Shown: positions 8,270 to 19,421 of the stretch, piece by piece
How the letters are laid out: every line of letters starts with the position of its first letter
Position numbering within the stretch: the stretch's first letter is position 1
NCBI GenBank assembly: GCA_016710075.1
Contig: JADJLO010000030.1
Location: 1 to 43,945 of the forward strand
Direction of reading: 5' to 3'
Length of the DNA stretch: 43,945 bases
Source of the DNA: Acidobacteriota bacterium
Lineage (GTDB): Bacteria; Acidobacteriota; Blastocatellia; RBC074
Position numbers and translations under genes: made by a program
Notes under the pieces: model-generated
Seen by the model: the letters and a program-made list of their open reading frames with translations, nothing else
Told to the model about the DNA's origin: nothing
The model's database searches: none

Positions 8270-8758
8270 TTACTCAGACATAAGAGAGACAGCGTGTGGC
8301 AGAATGCGGGTAATGGCGCCGAGATTTTCTCTCGCCCCACGCATGCTTCCCGGCAGATTAATAATGAGGGTTCGACCCCTTGTGCCGCATACCGATCGTG
8401 AAAGAGCTCCAAGGGGGGTGATCTTCAAGCTCTCGGCCCGCATCAGTTCCGCCAGCCCCGGAGCCTCTCGCTCGATCACATCTTTTGTGGCCTCAGGGGT
8501 GACATCTCGACCCGAGAGTCCCGTGCCTCCGGTTGTAATGATCAGATCCGCAGCCTCTGAATCGCAATAATGCCTCAACCTCGCGGCTATTCGATCGCGA
8601 TCGTCCGGCAGAATCTCGGTTGCGACGATTTCCGGATTGATCCCGGCAAGTTCCGCCACGACCGCGGGCCCCGACAAATCCTCACGCTCACCGCGCGAGG
8701 CTGAATCGCTGATCGTTAGCACCACTACTCTGATAACCGCATTACCATTTTTCATCAT
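8270..8758 (-). CDS. mogA: Molybdopterin adenylyltransferase MogA/MoaB
   Basis: A 162-residue molybdenum-cofactor enzyme that activates molybdopterin by adenylation. Family motifs are VLTISDSASRGEREDLSGP near the N-terminus, TTGGTGLSGRDVTPEAT (substrate-binding loop) and LPGSMRGARENL at the C-terminus. Length is normal for the MogA/MoaB family. The start is set at the ATG pair 8756-8758/8753-8755; no good ribosome site is visible, and a TTG at 8800 is an alternative. It lies 59 nt upstream of the M48 protease on the same strand, and no other cofactor-synthesis gene is adjacent, although a MOSC protein is encoded at 18532. MogA and MoaB cannot be told apart from this sequence alone. Confidence 0.9.
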   Translation of the reverse strand: MMKNGNAVIRVVVLTISDSASRGEREDLSGPAVVAELAGINPEIVATEILPDDRDRIAARLRHYCDSEAADLIITTGGTGLSGRDVTPEATKDVIEREAPGLAELMRAESLKITPLGALSRSVCGTRGRTLIINLPGSMRGARENLGAITRILPHAVSLMSE

Positions 8759-8827
8759 AAAAGAGTGAGTAAGTTTAAATCCTTGAGCCCGGTGATTCAA
8801 ACTTAAAGCTCATAGTTTTAAGTCTGA

Positions 8828-8844
8828 ATCAGGAATTTCCTGAT
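8828..8844. promoter_or_regulatory. 17-bp palindrome in the mogA / 8958 divergent region
   Basis: ATCAGGAA-T-TTCCTGAT is a perfect 8+1+8 dyad lying between two divergent genes, where an operator would be expected. No regulator family can be assigned. Confidence 0.4.
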
Positions 8845-8957
8845 GGAAAAACCTTTGATTATGAACTATCCTCTCAGATCGCCCCCGACCTCTTCTCGCG
8901 ATGGAAAAGCGCGGCGAGCAAAAAATCGAAAAGAATAATGGCGGAGGATATATTTCA

Positions 8958-10547
8958 GTGCAATCTGGCGCAAAAGCAAAAACAAAAAAACAAGCAGAAT
9001 CGGCTACAACCAACTCAGCAGAACCGGCCCTGTCTGGAACACATAAAGGGCTGTTGCAGGCTGCAGTTCTGATCGGCGGAGCCTCGGTGATGGTGGTGGA
9101 GATTCTGGGTTCGCGAGTACTGGCGCCGAGTTTCGGCACGACGCTTCACGTTTGGAGCGCGCTGATCACAGTCACCCTGGCGGCTCTGGCGGTTGGTTAT
9201 GCGATAGGCGGGCGCGTAGCGGATCGAAGACCCGGTCTGGGAACGCTGATGACGGTCATGGCGATATCCGCGGGAACGCTGCTGCTTTCCGACCTGATCA
9301 CGAGGCCGGTGCTCAAGGCGGCATACAGCGCGGGCATGGTTGGAGGCACCTTCGTCGCGGCGATCCTGCTCTTCCTGCCGACGCTCTTCCTGCTTGGCAT
9401 GGTCTCACCCATGGCGGTTCGCGCCGCAGCCGACCAGCAGCAATTGGGCACCAGCGTCGGAAACCTGTATGCGCTTTCGACAATCGGTTCGGTCGCGGGC
9501 AGCCTTTCAGTTTCACTACTGCTGATTCCAAATCTGTCCGTTCACGCAGCCATCATCTCGACGGCGGTGGCGCTGGCAATCGTTCCGCTGATCTACCTTC
9601 TGATGAAATCCAAAGGACAGGCGGCGCTGCTGCTGCTTGCGGTTTTGATGGTCGGAGTAGTGGCGACAAAAGTCATGGGGGATGAAGCCGACCGCGAGGT
9701 TTTTTATAAAAACGAAGCTTATCCTGTGACTGCCCGCGTTCCATCGAGTTACGGCGATCTCGTAGTCAGCGATTACAGGGGAGCCCGGTATCTTTTTCTC
9801 AACGGCGTGCAGCAGGGATCGCTGATCGGCGACGTCTCGCACGCGCGTTACGCCTACGGTCTCGAACGGCTCACAACCGCCAGGGGACTCCCGAAAAATG
9901 TCCTCATCTGGGGGCTCGGCGCCGGAGTTTTTGCACGTGCACTGGCTGAAGCCGGGATCGACGTCACTGTCATCGAGATCGATCCGATGTCGGAGAAGGT
10001 AGCACGCGAATATTTCGGGCTTCCGGCCTCAGTGAAAGTCATCATCGGCGATGCCCGCACAGAGACGGTGAACCTGAAAGACAAATACGAAGTCATCGTG
10101 CTTGACGCATTCAGCGGGGACACTCCTCCATTTCATCTTCTGACCAAAGAAGCTTTTGAGGATCTCAAAAAATGCCTTGCGCCCAACGGGTTGATCGTGG
10201 CCAACATCGTCGGCGGATTTTCGGGAAGCGCGTCCAAGGTCGTCTCTTCAGTTGTCGCAACAATGGAACCGGTTTTCGGCAAGATAAGTGTCTATTCGCC
10301 AAACTGGCTGCAGAGCGGAAAGAATCCGAATCTGGTGACCACCATGTTTCTGGTCGCCGGCGAGTTGCCGGAAAACCCGGCCCCGTTTACGATGAAGGTC
10401 TCTGAAGAGATTCGCAGAACAAATTATATCGACTCGGTTTTCGCTTCAAAAGTCGAGTTGTCGCGCGATCAGGCAATCATCCTTACTGACGGTTATGCCC
10501 CTCTCGAAGCCTGGTCCGACGCAGCAGTCCGCGCCATGCGGTATTGA
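8958..10547 (+). CDS. Membrane-fused spermidine synthase-like protein
   Basis: A 529-residue fusion. The first about 260 residues form several membrane helices with the GASVMVVEILGSRVLAPSFGTT opening typical of this fused family. The rest is a SpeE-like Rossmann domain with a SAM-type glycine loop (IWGLGAGVF), an acidic strand end (VIEIDP), GDART and VLDAFSGDTPPFHLLTKEAF. Soluble SpeE transfers aminopropyl groups to putrescine; the membrane-fused forms are usually left with unknown substrates. I chose GTG 8958 because GGAGGA sits 9 nt upstream (8943-8948); an in-frame ATG at 8901 has no ribosome site and would add a polar 19-residue extension. It is divergent from mogA. Confidence 0.87.
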   Translation: MQSGAKAKTKKQAESATTNSAEPALSGTHKGLLQAAVLIGGASVMVVEILGSRVLAPSFGTTLHVWSALITVTLAALAVGYAIGGRVADRRPGLGTLMTVMAISAGTLLLSDLITRPVLKAAYSAGMVGGTFVAAILLFLPTLFLLGMVSPMAVRAAADQQQLGTSVGNLYALSTIGSVAGSLSVSLLLIPNLSVHAAIISTAVALAIVPLIYLLMKSKGQAALLLLAVLMVGVVATKVMGDEADREVFYKNEAYPVTARVPSSYGDLVVSDYRGARYLFLNGVQQGSLIGDVSHARYAYGLERLTTARGLPKNVLIWGLGAGVFARALAEAGIDVTVIEIDPMSEKVAREYFGLPASVKVIIGDARTETVNLKDKYEVIVLDAFSGDTPPFHLLTKEAFEDLKKCLAPNGLIVANIVGGFSGSASKVVSSVVATMEPVFGKISVYSPNWLQSGKNPNLVTTMFLVAGELPENPAPFTMKVSEEIRRTNYIDSVFASKVELSRDQAIILTDGYAPLEAWSDAAVRAMRY

Positions 10548-10558
10548 AGAAGTAACAG

Positions 10559-10587
10559 GTTTAAAGTTTAAAGTTTAAAGTTTAAAG
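10559..10587. repeat. Four tandem GTTTAAA heptamers
   Basis: Four exact copies of the 7-mer GTTTAAA (10559-10586) plus a trailing G. It begins 11 nt after the stop of the spermidine-synthase-like gene. Related arrays are at 24890, 26675 and 35832. Confidence 0.9.
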
Positions 10588-10657
10588 ACAAGCATCAGTT
10601 ATCGGTTTTTTTAGTTTTTCAATCGTAATTCCCCCTGCCCCGGAATCAAGTTTACCT

Positions 10658-12697
10658 ATGATTTATTTACGTTTCACGTTGATCGCAGTTCTCACCGTAT
10701 TTATTGCCGGCGATGCGGGAATTTTACAGAATTCAGATCGGGGGGCTGAGCAGAAGGCTCCAATAGCATTGAGCAAGATGTCGGAGTGGGTGCTCGAGAG
10801 GACAGCCGCTGGCGGGGAAGCCGAATTTCTTGTGATCCTCAGTGACCAGGCGGATCTCAGCGGAGCCGAGGCCTTTGAAACGAAAGAGGAGAAGGGGCGG
10901 TACGTGTTTGAAACGCTGCGCGCGCACGCTCAAAGCACGCAGGGACCGATTCTCAACTGGCTGGAGCAGAACGGCATCGAGCACCGGTCGTTTTACATCG
11001 TCAACGGATTATGGGTTAAAGCCGGTAGAGACGCTGCGCTGCAGTTGGGCGCGCGTGAAGATGTCTCGCGCATCGAGGGCAATCCTGTGATTCACGGCAT
11101 CATGCCTGTTGAGAGAATCACTGAAACAAATGAAGCCCTGACGACTACAAAAGAAGCGGTCGAGACTGGATTGAATTTCATCCGCGCGCCTGAGGTGTGG
11201 GCGGCGGGATTCACGGGACAGGGCATAGTCATTGGAGGTCAGGATACGGGCGTACGCTGGGATCATGCCGCTCTGCAATCGAAATATCGCGGGTGGAACG
11301 GTTCGAGCGCAAGTCACGATTACAACTGGCATGACAGCATTCATTCCGGCGGAGGAGTCTGCGGCGCGGATTCGAAAGTTCCCTGCGATGACGACAACCA
11401 CGGAACCCATACCCTCGGCACGGCGCTTGGTTCAGACGGCGGAACCAACCAGATCGGAGTCGCCCCTGGCGCAAAGTACATCGCCTGCAGGAACATGGAT
11501 CAGGGCACCGGAACTCCAGCCAGCTATCTCGAATGCTTCCAGTTCTTCCTTGCACCATATCCGGTCAACGGAACGGCGGCCCAGGGCGATCCATCGAAGG
11601 CTCCTCACATCACAACGAATTCCTGGGCCTGTCCGCCATCGGAAGGATGCTCCCCCAATAGTTTAAAGGCGGCATTGGAAGCCCAGCGGGCGGCAGGCAT
11701 CATGACCGTAGCAGCCGCGGGCAACAGCGGTTCCGCATGCTCGACCATATCCGAACCTCCGAGTTTTTACGATGCCAGTTACAGCATCGGAGCGATCAAT
11801 GCGCTTACCGGCGCCATCGCGCCTTTCAGCAGCAGAGGGCCGGTAACCATAGACGGCAGCAATCGCATCAAGCCGGACATCGTTGCTCCCGGCGTCAGCG
11901 TTCGCTCGGCCATACGCAGCGGCGGGTACGCGTCTTTCAGCGGAACTTCCATGGCAACGCCTCACGTCGCCGGGGCCATCGCACTGCTCTGGTCGGCTTA
12001 TCCGGATCTGCGCGGACAGATCGATCTGACGGAAAACATTCTCAACGAATCGGCGGTAAGGATAGATTCTACCGATTGCAGCAGCAACGGCATCCCAAAC
12101 AACGTTTTCGGCTTCGGCCGGATGGATATCAAGGCGGCCTTCGATCTGGCAGCGACAAAACTCTCGACGACCCAGTTCCTGCTCGGTGTCAAAGGCGGGT
12201 CGGGCAAGGTTGACGTCGCGGCGCCGGCGGCGGCTCAATGGCGCGCCGTAAGCAATGACGCCTGGATAACGATCAGCGCGGGCACAACCGGCGCCGGCAA
12301 CGGCTCGGTGAGCTTCTCCGCTTCGGCAAATAACAGCGCTTCTCAGCGCACCGGCACCCTCATGGTCGCGGGCCGCATTGTCAAGATTACCCAGCCCGGC
12401 CTGGCCCCGCTTTTCGCTGTTTCAGGGCGAACATCCACATCGGGTGGCCAGGGAGTAGCCAGAGTCACAATCAATTTCACAAGAGTCTCCGGTGGAGGCG
12501 TGCTGCCCGGCCCTGCTCAAGTTGACGACGACGGCTACTGGTCCCAGTCCGGCTTCGAACCCGGCACGACATACAAAGCAACACCTGTCAGAAGCCGTGT
12601 CAGGTTCTCGCCTGAATCCACCACTTTCTCACAGGCAGGTTCGGCCGTAAATTTCACATCCTTAGGACGCGTCATAGCGACTGTGCCGTCGCGCTGA
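10658..12697 (+). CDS. Secreted subtilisin-like serine protease (S8) with BACON domain
   Basis: A 679-residue exported protease. An N-terminal hydrophobic signal (residues 1-20) is followed by an inhibitor-type propeptide (about 55-145: EFLVILSDQADLSG through LWVKAGRDAALQL). The catalytic domain has Asp196 (GGQDTGV), His248 (DDNHGTHTLG), oxyanion Asn356 (AAAGNSGS) and Ser431 (SGTSMATPHVAGA). Residues about 510-575 (AQWRAVSNDAWITIS ... GTLMVAGRIVKITQPG) match a BACON domain, which often binds glycans or mucins. The tail (about 590-675) resembles a small Ig-like regulatory repeat ending FSQAGSAVNFTS. No ribosome site is obvious at ATG 10658. The stop lies 6 nt before the next gene, so the two are probably cotranscribed. 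Cysteines around 236 and 243 may form a disulfide. Confidence 0.92.
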   Translation: MIYLRFTLIAVLTVFIAGDAGILQNSDRGAEQKAPIALSKMSEWVLERTAAGGEAEFLVILSDQADLSGAEAFETKEEKGRYVFETLRAHAQSTQGPILNWLEQNGIEHRSFYIVNGLWVKAGRDAALQLGAREDVSRIEGNPVIHGIMPVERITETNEALTTTKEAVETGLNFIRAPEVWAAGFTGQGIVIGGQDTGVRWDHAALQSKYRGWNGSSASHDYNWHDSIHSGGGVCGADSKVPCDDDNHGTHTLGTALGSDGGTNQIGVAPGAKYIACRNMDQGTGTPASYLECFQFFLAPYPVNGTAAQGDPSKAPHITTNSWACPPSEGCSPNSLKAALEAQRAAGIMTVAAAGNSGSACSTISEPPSFYDASYSIGAINALTGAIAPFSSRGPVTIDGSNRIKPDIVAPGVSVRSAIRSGGYASFSGTSMATPHVAGAIALLWSAYPDLRGQIDLTENILNESAVRIDSTDCSSNGIPNNVFGFGRMDIKAAFDLAATKLSTTQFLLGVKGGSGKVDVAAPAAAQWRAVSNDAWITISAGTTGAGNGSVSFSASANNSASQRTGTLMVAGRIVKITQPGLAPLFAVSGRTSTSGGQGVARVTINFTRVSGGGVLPGPAQVDDDGYWSQSGFEPGTTYKATPVRSRVRFSPESTTFSQAGSAVNFTSLGRVIATVPSR

Positions 12698-12703
12698 TCA
12701 GAA

Positions 12704-13651
12704 GTGAAGACAAAGATCACACAGTCTCCGACGATAGCGGCGCGATTCATTCAGCATGGCGAGCTGGTCGCGTTTCCAACGGAGACTGTTTACGGCCTCG
12801 GCGCTAATATCTTCGATGAAGACGCCGTCAGAAAAGTCTTTGAGGCAAAGGGCCGCCCTTCCGATAATCCGCTGATCGCGCACATCTGCGACCTCTCACA
12901 AATGGAATCGTTGATTTCAGAAATCACTCCGCATGCCCAAAAGCTGATCGAGAGATTCTTTCCGGGGCCTCTCACTCTTGTGCTGCATAAAAATCCGGGA
13001 GTCCCTGCGATTGCCACGGCCGGACTGGATACCATTGGCGTGCGCATGCCCGGACATCCCGTCGCTCACCAGTTTCTTCGCGCCTGTCAGGTTCCGGTGG
13101 TGGCTCCATCCGCCAACCTCTCCGGCCGCCCGAGCCCGACCACATGGCAGGATGTCAAAGCCGACCTCGATGGCCGGATCGGCTGCATCCTCAAAGGCGA
13201 CCAGACCGAAGTCGGCCTCGAATCAACCGTGGTCGATTGCACGGGCAGCTCACCAATCGTGCTGCGGGCGGGCGCCGTCACCCTCGAACAACTGCAGGAA
13301 ATCATCCCTCAAACCAGGATGGCCGATCACGAGGCAACCGACAAACCCAGAAGCCCCGGACTGAAATACAGGCATTATTCCCCCAGCGCCGATGTTACGG
13401 TCTGCACCTATCCGCAATTCACCGTCAGCCTCGATGACGAGGCTTACATCGGACTGGACGCCCCTCCCCAACCGGCTTCTTTCAAGAAGATTCTCATCTG
13501 CGCCAATGTCGAGGAATATGCCCGATCTCTCTTTCATTTCTTCAGGGAATGCGATCAAGCGGGAGTCAGGATAATCTACTGTCAGGCTGTCGATAAGGCA
13601 GGTCTCGGACGCGCTCTGATGGACAGGATCGAACGAGCCGCCACGAAGTAA
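12704..13651 (+). CDS. tsaC: Threonylcarbamoyl-AMP synthase (Sua5/YrdC/YciO)
   Basis: A 315-residue enzyme that makes threonylcarbamoyl-AMP from threonine, bicarbonate and ATP, the first step of the t6A37 modification of ANN-decoding tRNAs. The YrdC-type domain fills about residues 1-205 (FPTETVYGLGANIFDEDAVRKVFEAKGRPSDNPL, APSANLSGRPSPT, ESTVVDC). The C-terminal part carries the Sua5 linker and domain (SPGLKYRHYSP onward), so this is the long Sua5 form rather than the short E. coli TsaC form. The start is GTG 12704, 6 nt after the protease stop; no strong ribosome site, consistent with translational coupling. Confidence 0.94.
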   Translation: MKTKITQSPTIAARFIQHGELVAFPTETVYGLGANIFDEDAVRKVFEAKGRPSDNPLIAHICDLSQMESLISEITPHAQKLIERFFPGPLTLVLHKNPGVPAIATAGLDTIGVRMPGHPVAHQFLRACQVPVVAPSANLSGRPSPTTWQDVKADLDGRIGCILKGDQTEVGLESTVVDCTGSSPIVLRAGAVTLEQLQEIIPQTRMADHEATDKPRSPGLKYRHYSPSADVTVCTYPQFTVSLDDEAYIGLDAPPQPASFKKILICANVEEYARSLFHFFRECDQAGVRIIYCQAVDKAGLGRALMDRIERAATK

Positions 13652-13657
13652 AAAGAA

Positions 13658-13764
13658 TAAGAATCAGATTACGAAACAGACGGAATAAACTGAACAGACG
13701 AAATATTTTCAACCTCTGATTGTTCGTCTGTTTCGTTTATTTCGTCTGTTTCGTAATCTGATTC

Positions 13765-13767
<3 letters not shown>
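13658..13767. terminator. 45-bp-arm intergenic hairpin of 9-nt repeat units
   Basis: Arms 13658-13702 and 13723-13767 pair at 42 of 45 positions around a 20-nt loop. The arms are built of 9-nt units such as TTTCGTCTG and TTTCGTTTA. The hairpin fills the whole gap between convergent tsaC and ctaB; its outer end includes the ctaB stop codon (13765-13767). A bidirectional termination role is likely; its sequence is shared with the inverted repeat at 7165-7290. Confidence 0.85.
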
Positions 13768-14697
<930 letters not shown>

Positions 14698-14804
14698 ATT
14701 ACCTCTTGTAGAAATGAAAACGTGTTTATAAGGGGGAGCTAAGACTTCCCCGGAATCGAGAAAATCATAAGATAGCAGAGGACGGGAGGTTTTCCAAATT
14801 CGGT

Positions 14805-15245
14805 TCAGGAAACGAGAATTTCATCGAGAATCTGCTGATTGACATCGCCAGATTCGGCGATTGCTCTGGCGGCCTTGTCGCATTTCTCCTGGATGGGGTG
14901 ACCGGCGTGTCCGCGAGTCCAGGTCCATTTGATCTGATGCGGTCTGGAAGCGGCATCGAGTCTGTTCCAGAAATCGAGATTGGTCTTCCGCTTGAAGAGG
15001 CCGTTCATCGTTTTAACGACATATTGAGAATCGGAGACGACTTCGACCCGGCACGGTTCCTTGAGCGCCTCAAGCCCGATGCAGGCGGCAATGATCTCGG
15101 CCTGCTGATTGGTCGAACTGCCTGCATATTCGCCGAGGATCTTCTGATGGCCGTTAAATTCAAGTATCGCCGCCGCCGCCGCACGCGGAGACTTGCGCCC
15201 ATTGCCCAGACTGCTGCCGTCGCAGTGAATCATGACTTTCTTCAT
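14805..15245 (-). CDS. rnhA: Ribonuclease HI
   Basis: A 146-residue RNase H that cuts RNA in RNA-DNA hybrids. The four acidic metal-binding positions are visible: Asp in HCDGSSLGN near the N-terminus, Glu in NQQAEIIAA, Asp in VVSDSQYVV and Asp in EKCDKAARA, with the basic-loop histidine in TRGHAGHP. Length is typical for the single-domain bacterial enzyme. The start codon shares one base with the stop of the upstream DUF2721 gene (TGATG), a sign of translational coupling. Confidence 0.94.
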   Translation of the reverse strand: MKKVMIHCDGSSLGNGRKSPRAAAAAILEFNGHQKILGEYAGSSTNQQAEIIAACIGLEALKEPCRVEVVSDSQYVVKTMNGLFKRKTNLDFWNRLDAASRPHQIKWTWTRGHAGHPIQEKCDKAARAIAESGDVNQQILDEILVS

Positions 15246-15778
15246 CAGCGCTTGTCCGCCTCCCTCGCCGCCTCGGCTTCAGCCGTTGCGCGGCGCTCCT
15301 GATATTTCGCCCTGAGCATTAAAGTAAACGCCATCTCGGAATTGACCGATCTCAATGCCAGCCGCGTTTCGGCTATCAGCATGACGCACCCGTAAAAAAG
15401 GAAGAGGGTTCCGATAATCCCCAGAAGATTGGGCACCCACAGCCACCTGTTGAAGATGGCTATCAGGCCGATCGCTACCGTCGCTCCCACAAACAGACTG
15501 AGCGAGATATAAAAACTGGTGAGCGAGGTCTGAATGTGCCGGCCCCGCCGGGCGTGGATCGCCAACTGCCGGTCCACCTCCGCCCGCCTCTCATCAGGAA
15601 AATCGACCTTTTCCGCCGATGATAGATTCTCGATCGTCCGCGTCAATTCACGCACACGATCGACGATTCTGGCAAGCCTCGTTGATGTCGAAAAGACAAG
15701 CGTACCGCAGGCAGAGATGAGCACCGCCGGCGTTATCATCGCACTCAGTATGTTCATTGAACTTGATGCATCTGCCAT
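15245..15778 (-). CDS. DUF2721 family membrane protein
   Basis: A 177-residue membrane protein of unknown function. Family features: an N-terminal helix with ITPAVLISACGTLVFSTSTRLARIVDRVRELTR, a charged middle region (residues about 50-85), two more hydrophobic segments at about 85-135, and a highly charged C-terminus rich in Ala, Glu and Arg. It lies directly upstream of rnhA with one base of overlap and follows the pterin dehydratase gene on the same strand after 81 nt, so a small operon is likely. Nothing nearby suggests a specific role. Confidence 0.85.
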   Translation of the reverse strand: MADASSSMNILSAMITPAVLISACGTLVFSTSTRLARIVDRVRELTRTIENLSSAEKVDFPDERRAEVDRQLAIHARRGRHIQTSLTSFYISLSLFVGATVAIGLIAIFNRWLWVPNLLGIIGTLFLFYGCVMLIAETRLALRSVNSEMAFTLMLRAKYQERRATAEAEAAREADKR

Positions 15779-15859
15779 ATGCGTTTCATGAAAAGAAAAA
15801 AATGATGAATGATGACCCGATCTGTTTTCCGGCTTTTTTCGTCCGTTTCGGAATCTCTC

Positions 15860-16147
15860 TTACAACACATCGATCTTGACGGCAAGACTGAAATCTTTTT
15901 CCGTCAATCCGCCCTTGCTGTGAGTCGTGATACTGAGGCGGACATTGTTCCATCCATGAATCAGAATATCAGGATGGTGATCCATGCTCTCAGCCTCAAC
16001 TGCCACACTGTTGACGAATGCCATTGCCTTTTTAAAGTCCTCGAATTTGAAATCCCGGACGATCGATTCACCCTCGCGGCCACCCTCGCGGCGCCAGTTG
16101 CTCACGCGACTCATACTGGCGGCAATCTGCTCATCGGTCAGTTTCAT
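15860..16147 (-). CDS. phhB: Pterin-4a-carbinolamine dehydratase
   Basis: A 95-residue enzyme that dehydrates 4a-hydroxytetrahydrobiopterin, recycling the cofactor of aromatic amino acid hydroxylases. The family signature is clear: ESMDHHPDILIHGWNNVRLSI (given here in part: DHHPDILIHGWN) with the conserved histidines, then TTHSKGGLTEKDFSLA. ATG 16147 is supported by GGAGGG 5 nt upstream (16153-16158); upstream in-frame starts would add residues unlike the family. No hydroxylase gene is nearby. Some homologues act in molybdopterin biology or as coactivators, so the exact pathway is open. Confidence 0.92.
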   Translation of the reverse strand: MKLTDEQIAASMSRVSNWRREGGREGESIVRDFKFEDFKKAMAFVNSVAVEAESMDHHPDILIHGWNNVRLSITTHSKGGLTEKDFSLAVKIDVL

Positions 16148-16399
16148 CCACGCCCTCCATGTTTTATCCGTTGAAATTGTATTACCAACTGGCAAATGTT
16201 CGCACATAGAATGAGGCTTGCACAACATCCCGGCTGTTGTATAGACTTACTGGTTAATAGCACCAGCACAATTGATTATTAAAGAATCTCCATATCCCCT
16301 GACTGCCTGTCTGGTCTGTTTGTATGCTTATGCTAATGACAAAGCGGGCCTCAGTAACACATATCTGGTCACTCCATGAAGAAGGAGACATGCTAATTT

Positions 16400-18517
<2,118 letters not shown>

Positions 18518-18531
18518 GGTCTCAGATCATC

Positions 18532-18999
18532 ATGATTTCTTCCAAAGGCAGAATCACGGGGATCTACATTGGCTCGCAGAAAGGCGGGGCCAAGACTGAG
18601 ACACCTTCGGCGGAACTTATCGCCGACCACGGCCTGAGAGGTGACAGCCATGCCGGCGTGGATCGAAACCGCCAGGTCAGTCTCTTTGCGGTCGAGGTTT
18701 TGCGAGAATTACAACTGGACGGCTTCGATCTCTCGCCTGAAATATTGAGCGCCAACCTCTTCACTCAAGACATCCGCCTCGATGCCCTCCAGCCCGGAAA
18801 CCGGCTGAGCATCGGCACGTCGATCCTCGAAATAGTCGAACAGCGCAAACCCTGCCGGTCGATAACCAGAATAGACAACCGCCTGCCCAAAAGAATGCTC
18901 GGCAAATGCGGCCAGCTCGCCCGGATAATCAAAGGATCAGTCATACATCCAGGCGATCAGGTCACAATACTTCCACTCGATTCAGAGAGACCTGATTAA
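18532..18999 (+). CDS. MOSC-domain sulfurase-like protein
   Basis: A 155-residue single-domain MOSC protein. MOSC domains bind the molybdenum cofactor or carry sulfur. Visible features are the conserved GLRGDSHAGVDRNRQVSLF block near residues 35-53, SANLFTQDIRLDAL in the middle, and the conserved cysteine in EQRKPCRSITR, followed by GQLARIIKGSVIHPGDQV. It starts 14 nt after the E1 stop, so it is probably cotranscribed, although no functional link to the dehydrogenase is known to me. Together with mogA at 8270 it suggests active molybdoenzyme metabolism. Confidence 0.9.
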   Translation: MISSKGRITGIYIGSQKGGAKTETPSAELIADHGLRGDSHAGVDRNRQVSLFAVEVLRELQLDGFDLSPEILSANLFTQDIRLDALQPGNRLSIGTSILEIVEQRKPCRSITRIDNRLPKRMLGKCGQLARIIKGSVIHPGDQVTILPLDSERPD

Positions 19000-19034
19000 C
19001 GGTAAGTGATTAAAAATAAAGGAAGAAAAGTCTA

Positions 19035-19121
19035 TGGTGGGGATGGTGGGAATCGAACCCACACTACCTTTCGGTAACGGGTTTTTGAGACCCGCGCGTC
19101 TACCAATTCCGCCACGTCCCC
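19035..19121 (-). tRNA. tRNA-Leu (anticodon CAA)
   Basis: An 87-nt tRNA reading 19121 to 19035 with encoded CCA. The anticodon loop is CTCAAAA, giving CAA for UUG codons. There is a long variable arm with a GTTACC/GGTAGT-type stem, a GGTAGACGC D-arm and the T-loop TTCGATT. The acceptor stem GGGGACG/CATCCCC has one C-A mismatch at the sixth pair. Confidence 0.95.
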
Positions 19122-19140
19122 AGCCTTTGAAAGTGTCGAG

Positions 19141-19169
19141 ATTATAAGTACCTGCCTCTGATCGGTCAA
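19141..19169 (-). promoter_or_regulatory. Consensus promoter of tRNA-Leu
   Basis: On the minus strand, TTGACC (19164-19169) and a perfect TATAAT (19141-19146) are separated by 17 nt. The predicted start lies around 19134, about 13 nt before the mature tRNA 5' end. Confidence 0.85.
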
Positions 19170-19421
19170 GCCTGCCGTATCCTGCCCGTAAATCTCATGT
19201 TAACTTTTATTTGACTCAGAATTGAAAAAAGCATAGATTATTCCAGCCACTGCACTAAATCACTCCAATCCCCGTAGTGATGCGAACTTCTCACTGGATT
19301 TAAACCCAATTCAACACACCATTGCCAGCTTTTAACTGTCGATAGACCCCCCTTTTGTCTATTGTGTTTTCGGCAGTAAAAGGCTAATGGCCTAATTTTG
19401 AAATATTTGGAGGCCCCCGTA
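19170..19421 (+). promoter_or_regulatory. Leader of the propeller/FN3 gene with candidate promoter
   Basis: TTGACT (19211-19216) and TAGATT (19234-19239) with 17 nt spacing form a candidate promoter, giving a leader of about 175 nt. Within it, GATAGAC and GTCTATT can pair around a C/T-rich loop near 19340-19365. I do not recognise a riboswitch class. Confidence 0.4.

Noticed and set aside
19330..19421. A riboswitch in the leader of the propeller/FN3 gene
   Set aside because: Small pairings are possible, but no conserved block of a known class is present.
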